Source: JBPCPM01 sp050999155 (GTDB taxonomy: Bacteria > Actinomycetota > Thermoleophilia > Solirubrobacterales > 70-9). From it: a DNA stretch of 9,171 bases. This document shows positions 6,564-9,171 of the stretch, in pieces. The notes beneath the pieces are model-generated. The model had not been told where the DNA came from. It worked only from the letters and a program-made list of their open reading frames with translations, and made no database searches. Positions within the stretch are counted from its first letter, which is position 1. Each line of letters starts with the position of its first letter. The position numbers and the translations under genes were made by a program. Where the stretch lies: the NCBI GenBank assembly GCA_050999155.1, contig JBPCPM010000084.1:1-9171 (forward strand), given 5' to 3'.

Positions 6564-7694
6564 ATGACCTCCCCTGATGGCGGAGCACCAGGCGTGCCCG
6601 ATGCCACGGCAGTCGCCGTCGAGGACGCTGACGGTCGAGCCAACGAGATCGGAGGCCGCAGCGGCCGGGAGTCCCGACTGGACCTCCTGCTTGGCGAGGA
6701 GCTGGCGACCGACCACGAGTTCGCCCTCTGGTTCCTGCGCGAGGCGCTGAAGCAACCGGCTCGACAACGCCCAGAGGATTGTCCGCCACTCCCCGGCCGT
6801 CCGCCTGACCACGCCGAGGTGCGGCTGAACGTCATGGAGGACCTCCCGGCCATTCCGGGGGACTCCTACGGCGAGACCGACATCGCCGTGATGTTGACCT
6901 GGGACGACGGATACTCGCTCCCCGTGGTCGTCGAAAACAAGGTATGGTCGCCGTTCCAGCCCCGCCAACCCGAGCGTTGCGTCGGTAGAGCCGAGCACCG
7001 CCATGGCGTTGCCGTGCTCGTGGCACCGGAGAGTTTCATCAAGAGTCACAAGGCCGAGGCGGAGATCTTCCACGGCCACATCGCCGTGGAGAGCATCATC
7101 GAACGCCTCCAGCCGTCGGGTGCCCACCAGGCAGCAGCCGACCCGACCAGCGAGCGACGGCGGAGGTGGCGCGCACAGGTCCTCACCGAGATCATCCGCC
7201 GTCCGCCCCCGCCCCCCGACGACCCCCCTACCGTTGGCTTCACGAACTTCTGCATGGAATGGCTGCAGGGTCGCGGCTCACTGGCGATTCCCAATGCGCG
7301 CTCCCTGCACACCGCGGGACAGGGGTGGCTGTGGTTCGAGTATCCCAAGGGCCTTGGCTACAAGGCTTCCGGATGGGCCCGAAACCCACGCGCCGGAGTC
7401 GACCTCTACGTGAAGGACCACGGCTTCACGGGAACAGCCGAGGAGCTGGACAAGCTGCTCCAAGAGGTCGGCGTTCCCGACGGGTTCACCCGAACGCAGG
7501 ACATGGCCAAGACGCCCAATCTCGTCCTCCGCTACGAGTGCGCCAAGGTCTATCCCTTCGACGGCCCGCCGGATCCCGCTAGTCAACGTGAGGAGGACAT
7601 CGTCGACGCTCTCGAAGCCTGTCACCGGGCCGCTGCCTGGCTGGAGGGGAACAAGGAGCCGCTGGCGACTGCCCCGACCCCTCCAGTCCGCTGA
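6564..7694 (+). CDS. PD-(D/E)XK nuclease-like protein with unassigned C-terminal domain
   Basis: This is a 376-residue protein. Its N-terminal half has the core of a PD-(D/E)XK nuclease. GETD supplies the metal-binding aspartate (D106). After two predicted strands comes VVVENK with the ExK pair (E124, K126). FQPRQPERC then follows, matching the conserved Q-containing helix seen in 'ENK...QPxQLERY' nucleases of the PDDEXK_4 type. E86 may be the first acidic residue. A proline-rich linker (213-222) leads to a mixed alpha/beta C-terminal domain (about 225-365) that I cannot name. Its WARNPRAGVDLYVKD stretch loosely recalls the accessory domains (DUF4268-like) often attached to such nucleases. 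Family knowledge suggests Mg-dependent DNA or RNA cleavage in defence. The start is uncertain: ATG at 6564 or GTG at 6537, neither with a clear Shine-Dalgarno. It is divergent from the dynamin operon, with about 190 bp between starts, so the two may be co-regulated. Confidence 0.8.
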   Translation: MTSPDGGAPGVPDATAVAVEDADGRANEIGGRSGRESRLDLLLGEELATDHEFALWFLREALKQPARQRPEDCPPLPGRPPDHAEVRLNVMEDLPAIPGDSYGETDIAVMLTWDDGYSLPVVVENKVWSPFQPRQPERCVGRAEHRHGVAVLVAPESFIKSHKAEAEIFHGHIAVESIIERLQPSGAHQAAADPTSERRRRWRAQVLTEIIRRPPPPPDDPPTVGFTNFCMEWLQGRGSLAIPNARSLHTAGQGWLWFEYPKGLGYKASGWARNPRAGVDLYVKDHGFTGTAEELDKLLQEVGVPDGFTRTQDMAKTPNLVLRYECAKVYPFDGPPDPASQREEDIVDALEACHRAAAWLEGNKEPLATAPTPPVR

Positions 7695-7695
7695 A

Positions 7696-7716
7696 GTTCC
7701 TCCCGTCAGGCGGAAC
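7696..7716. terminator. Hairpin between convergent genes, possible bidirectional terminator
   Basis: GTTCCTCC (7696-7703) pairs with GGCGGAAC (7709-7716): an 8-bp stem with one T-C mismatch and a 5-base loop. It starts 1 base after the nuclease stop codon and spans the stop codon of the opposing gene (7706-7708). There is no T-run, as is common in high-GC bacteria. It is well placed to end both transcripts, but the prediction is unproven. Confidence 0.4.
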
Positions 7717-8110
7717 CCCCGGCGGCGGCGTCGGCATCGATCGCCCCCACCACCCGCTCCACGCTCCCCACCCAGCCCTCGATCTCGGCGACGGTGGGCG
7801 TCAGCTCGTAGGGATGGTGATGACAGGCCCGGCTGAGCGCCCACCAGGCGAAGCGGGCGTCGGCCGCCACGCTGGGGTCGCCCAGGTACTCCTCCAGGCA
7901 CAGCAACTGGGCCCGGGTCGACGTCCCCGCCAGGTCGAGACCCCTCTGCCGCCACAGCGAGGTCAGCGACTGCTCAAGGGCCTGGCGGGCGAGCACCGCC
8001 GCGCTCCGGGGCCACACGCCGGCGGTTAGGTCGCCGCCGCTCCCCGTTCTCGCCAGCAGGCGTCGGGCGACGGCCAGCAGGTCGGCCGGCGTCGCCACCG
8101 TGGTCGTCAC
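7706..8110 (-). CDS. Small all-alpha protein with HEPN-like Rx4H motif
   Basis: This is a 134-residue predicted all-helical protein of unrecognised family. The helix around VLARQALEQSLTSLWRQRG (39-57) and the later WWALSRACHHHPYEL (89-103) resemble the two motif-bearing helices of HEPN domains. R94 and H99 fit the Rx4-6H ribonuclease motif, within a run of three histidines (97-99). HEPN proteins act as RNases or as their regulatory relatives in toxin-antitoxin, CRISPR and abortive-infection systems. Its GTG start overlaps the ATPase stop codon (GTGA, 8107-8110), and GGAG lies 5 bases upstream, so it is almost certainly translated with the ATPase as its partner. It could be an RNase subunit or an antidote with a HEPN fold. 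The fold is inferred from motif and helix pattern only. Confidence 0.7.
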   Translation of the reverse strand: MTTTVATPADLLAVARRLLARTGSGGDLTAGVWPRSAAVLARQALEQSLTSLWRQRGLDLAGTSTRAQLLCLEEYLGDPSVAADARFAWWALSRACHHHPYELTPTVAEIEGWVGSVERVVGAIDADAAAGGSA

Positions 8111-9171
8111 TTGATCTCCAGCAGCGACCGCGCCAGCGCCTCGCAGTTGCGCACTAACCCCACGAGGTTGTCGGCGTCGCCCTGGTGCACACCCTTGTTG
8201 ACCCGGGAGTAGACCTCGCGCTTCGACCGGCCGAACCGTCCCTCCAGCGCGCCGGGGACCTCGCTCGCCCGGCCGGCGTCGTCGAACAGGGCCAGGGCGA
8301 GGCGTGGCGCCAGCTTGGTGGTGCCGAGCAGGACGCCCTCCACCTCGGCGTGGACCTCGCCACGGCCGATGCGCCGCCGGCGGACGACGTCGGTGCAGGC
8401 GGCCTCCAGGGCCAGGCGGCAGAACAGAGGCACCACCCGGCTGGCCACGGCGGGCGGAAGCTCGTCGGTCATGGCCAGCGCCATGGCGTCGTCCACCGCC
8501 CGCTGGACCGGCGTGAGGGCGGAGCGCAGACGCACCACGGAACGGTCCTGCCGGGTGACCTCGACGACCCGGGCGTCGAGGCCCAGCCGTCGCACCGACT
8601 CCGGGAGGCGGTCATCGTGGGTGAAGACGACGACCTGGCGGGAACCGGCCACCCGGTGGAGGATCCTGGCCAGCCCGTCCACCCTGGCGGGGTCCATGGC
8701 CTGGACCGGGTCGTCAATGACCACGAAGCGGAACGGGCTCTCGGGCAGGGTGGCCCGGGGCAGGAACAGGCTCAGGGACAGACAGTGCAGCTCCCCCTGG
8801 CTCATCACCCCGAGGGCGGCGCCCTCGACGCCGTCCATGGTCACGTCCAGCCGCAGGCGCCGGCGGTTGGCGGCGCCTTCGAGCTCAATGTCGGCCAGCT
8901 CGACGTTGCTCTGCTGGCGGAGCATGTCCCACAACGCCCGGGCCTGACCGGCGATTGGGGCGAAGCGCTCGTCGCGGATCGCCCCCGAGGCCTGCTTCAG
9001 CCACTCCTCTCCTGCCTTGATCTGCTTCGTCCGCTCGGCCTCGGCGAGCGAGGCGCGCGCATCCCGAACCCAGGCGGCAAGTTCCCGAGCGTTGGGCCGC
9101 CACGAGTCCTCCCGCCGCTCCAGTTCGCCGCCGGCGGCGGCGACCACGCCCGCCACCACGGCGGCCAGTTC
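8107..9171 (-). CDS. RloC/PrrC-type ABC ATPase with C-terminal HEPN-like region (N-terminus outside window)
   Basis: The visible C-terminal 354 residues are open to the window edge, so the Walker A and coiled-coil parts are missing. A coiled segment (about 15-95) leads into the ABC half: signature MSQGE (123-127), Walker B FVVIDDP (149-155) with D-loop MDPARVD (159-165), and H-loop VFTHDD (183-188). The IDDP...MD form is typical of the RecF/SMC-like AAA_13 group that includes RloC and PrrC. After the ATPase, FCRLALEAACTDVVRRRR (250-267) and SRVNKGVHQ (322-330) resemble HEPN helices, with R323 and H329 giving Rx5H. The expected role is an ATP-driven sensor, perhaps of DNA damage or phage DNA, that controls RNA or tRNA cleavage. 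The stop codon overlaps the GTG of the 134-residue gene, implying one operon. The ATPase class is firm; the HEPN call is inferred. Confidence 0.8.
   Translation of the reverse strand, partial: ELAAVVAGVVAAAGGELERREDSWRPNARELAAWVRDARASLAEAERTKQIKAGEEWLKQASGAIRDERFAPIAGQARALWDMLRQQSNVELADIELEGAANRRRLRLDVTMDGVEGAALGVMSQGELHCLSLSLFLPRATLPESPFRFVVIDDPVQAMDPARVDGLARILHRVAGSRQVVVFTHDDRLPESVRRLGLDARVVEVTRQDRSVVRLRSALTPVQRAVDDAMALAMTDELPPAVASRVVPLFCRLALEAACTDVVRRRRIGRGEVHAEVEGVLLGTTKLAPRLALALFDDAGRASEVPGALEGRFGRSKREVYSRVNKGVHQGDADNLVGLVRNCEALARSLLEIK

Noticed and set aside
1..9171. CRISPR array, tRNA or rRNA
   Set aside because: No regularly spaced repeats and no cloverleaf or rRNA-like stretch were seen on either strand.

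Overview
The window is strongly GC-rich, and codon third positions are mostly G or C. Its genes are closely packed, with 4-bp ATGA/GTGA overlaps. This composition and the actinobacterial look of the proteins suggest a high-GC Actinomycetota genome or a metagenomic relative. That is an inference, because no rRNA, tRNA or housekeeping marker is present. The gene set looks like an accessory, defence-island type region: an IS256-type transposase, a bacterial dynamin-like GTPase pair, a PD-(D/E)XK nuclease-like protein, and an RloC/PrrC-type ABC ATPase with a small partner.

Layout. Positions 1-353 (minus strand) hold the N-terminal part of an IS256/Mutator-family transposase, cut by the window edge. 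Positions 354-761 have no convincing gene; the IS end probably lies near 440-470. Positions 762-6373 (minus strand) are a two-gene operon, transcribed right to left. The first gene encodes a 1284-residue double-headed GTPase with a membrane hairpin between its two heads. It overlaps by 4 bp a second gene for a 586-residue single-headed dynamin-like GTPase. The small protein is visibly related to the second half of the large one.

Positions 6374-6563 are a divergent regulatory region with a TATAGT -10-like box and a GAGAGcaCTCTC palindrome. Positions 6564-7694 (plus strand) encode a 376-residue PD-(D/E)XK nuclease-like protein with an unassigned C-terminal domain. It converges on a second minus-strand unit (7706-9171), with a hairpin across the junction. 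That unit has a partial ABC/RecF-like ATPase with a C-terminal HEPN-like segment, followed with a GTGA overlap by a 134-residue protein that carries its own Rx4H HEPN-like motif.

How they may work together (inference). The dynamin pair resembles LeoA/LeoBC and the paired Campylobacter DLPs in having two co-encoded dynamins. It would be a membrane-acting heteromeric GTPase with three heads, possibly protecting the cell membrane during phage infection, as shown for B. subtilis DynA. The divergently transcribed nuclease could be an effector of the same locus or an independent defence gene. The ATPase-HEPN pair looks like a separate nucleic-acid-sensing, RNA-cutting system. The most novel candidates are the three-headed dynamin operon with its divergent nuclease, and the ATPase-HEPN plus small HEPN pair.
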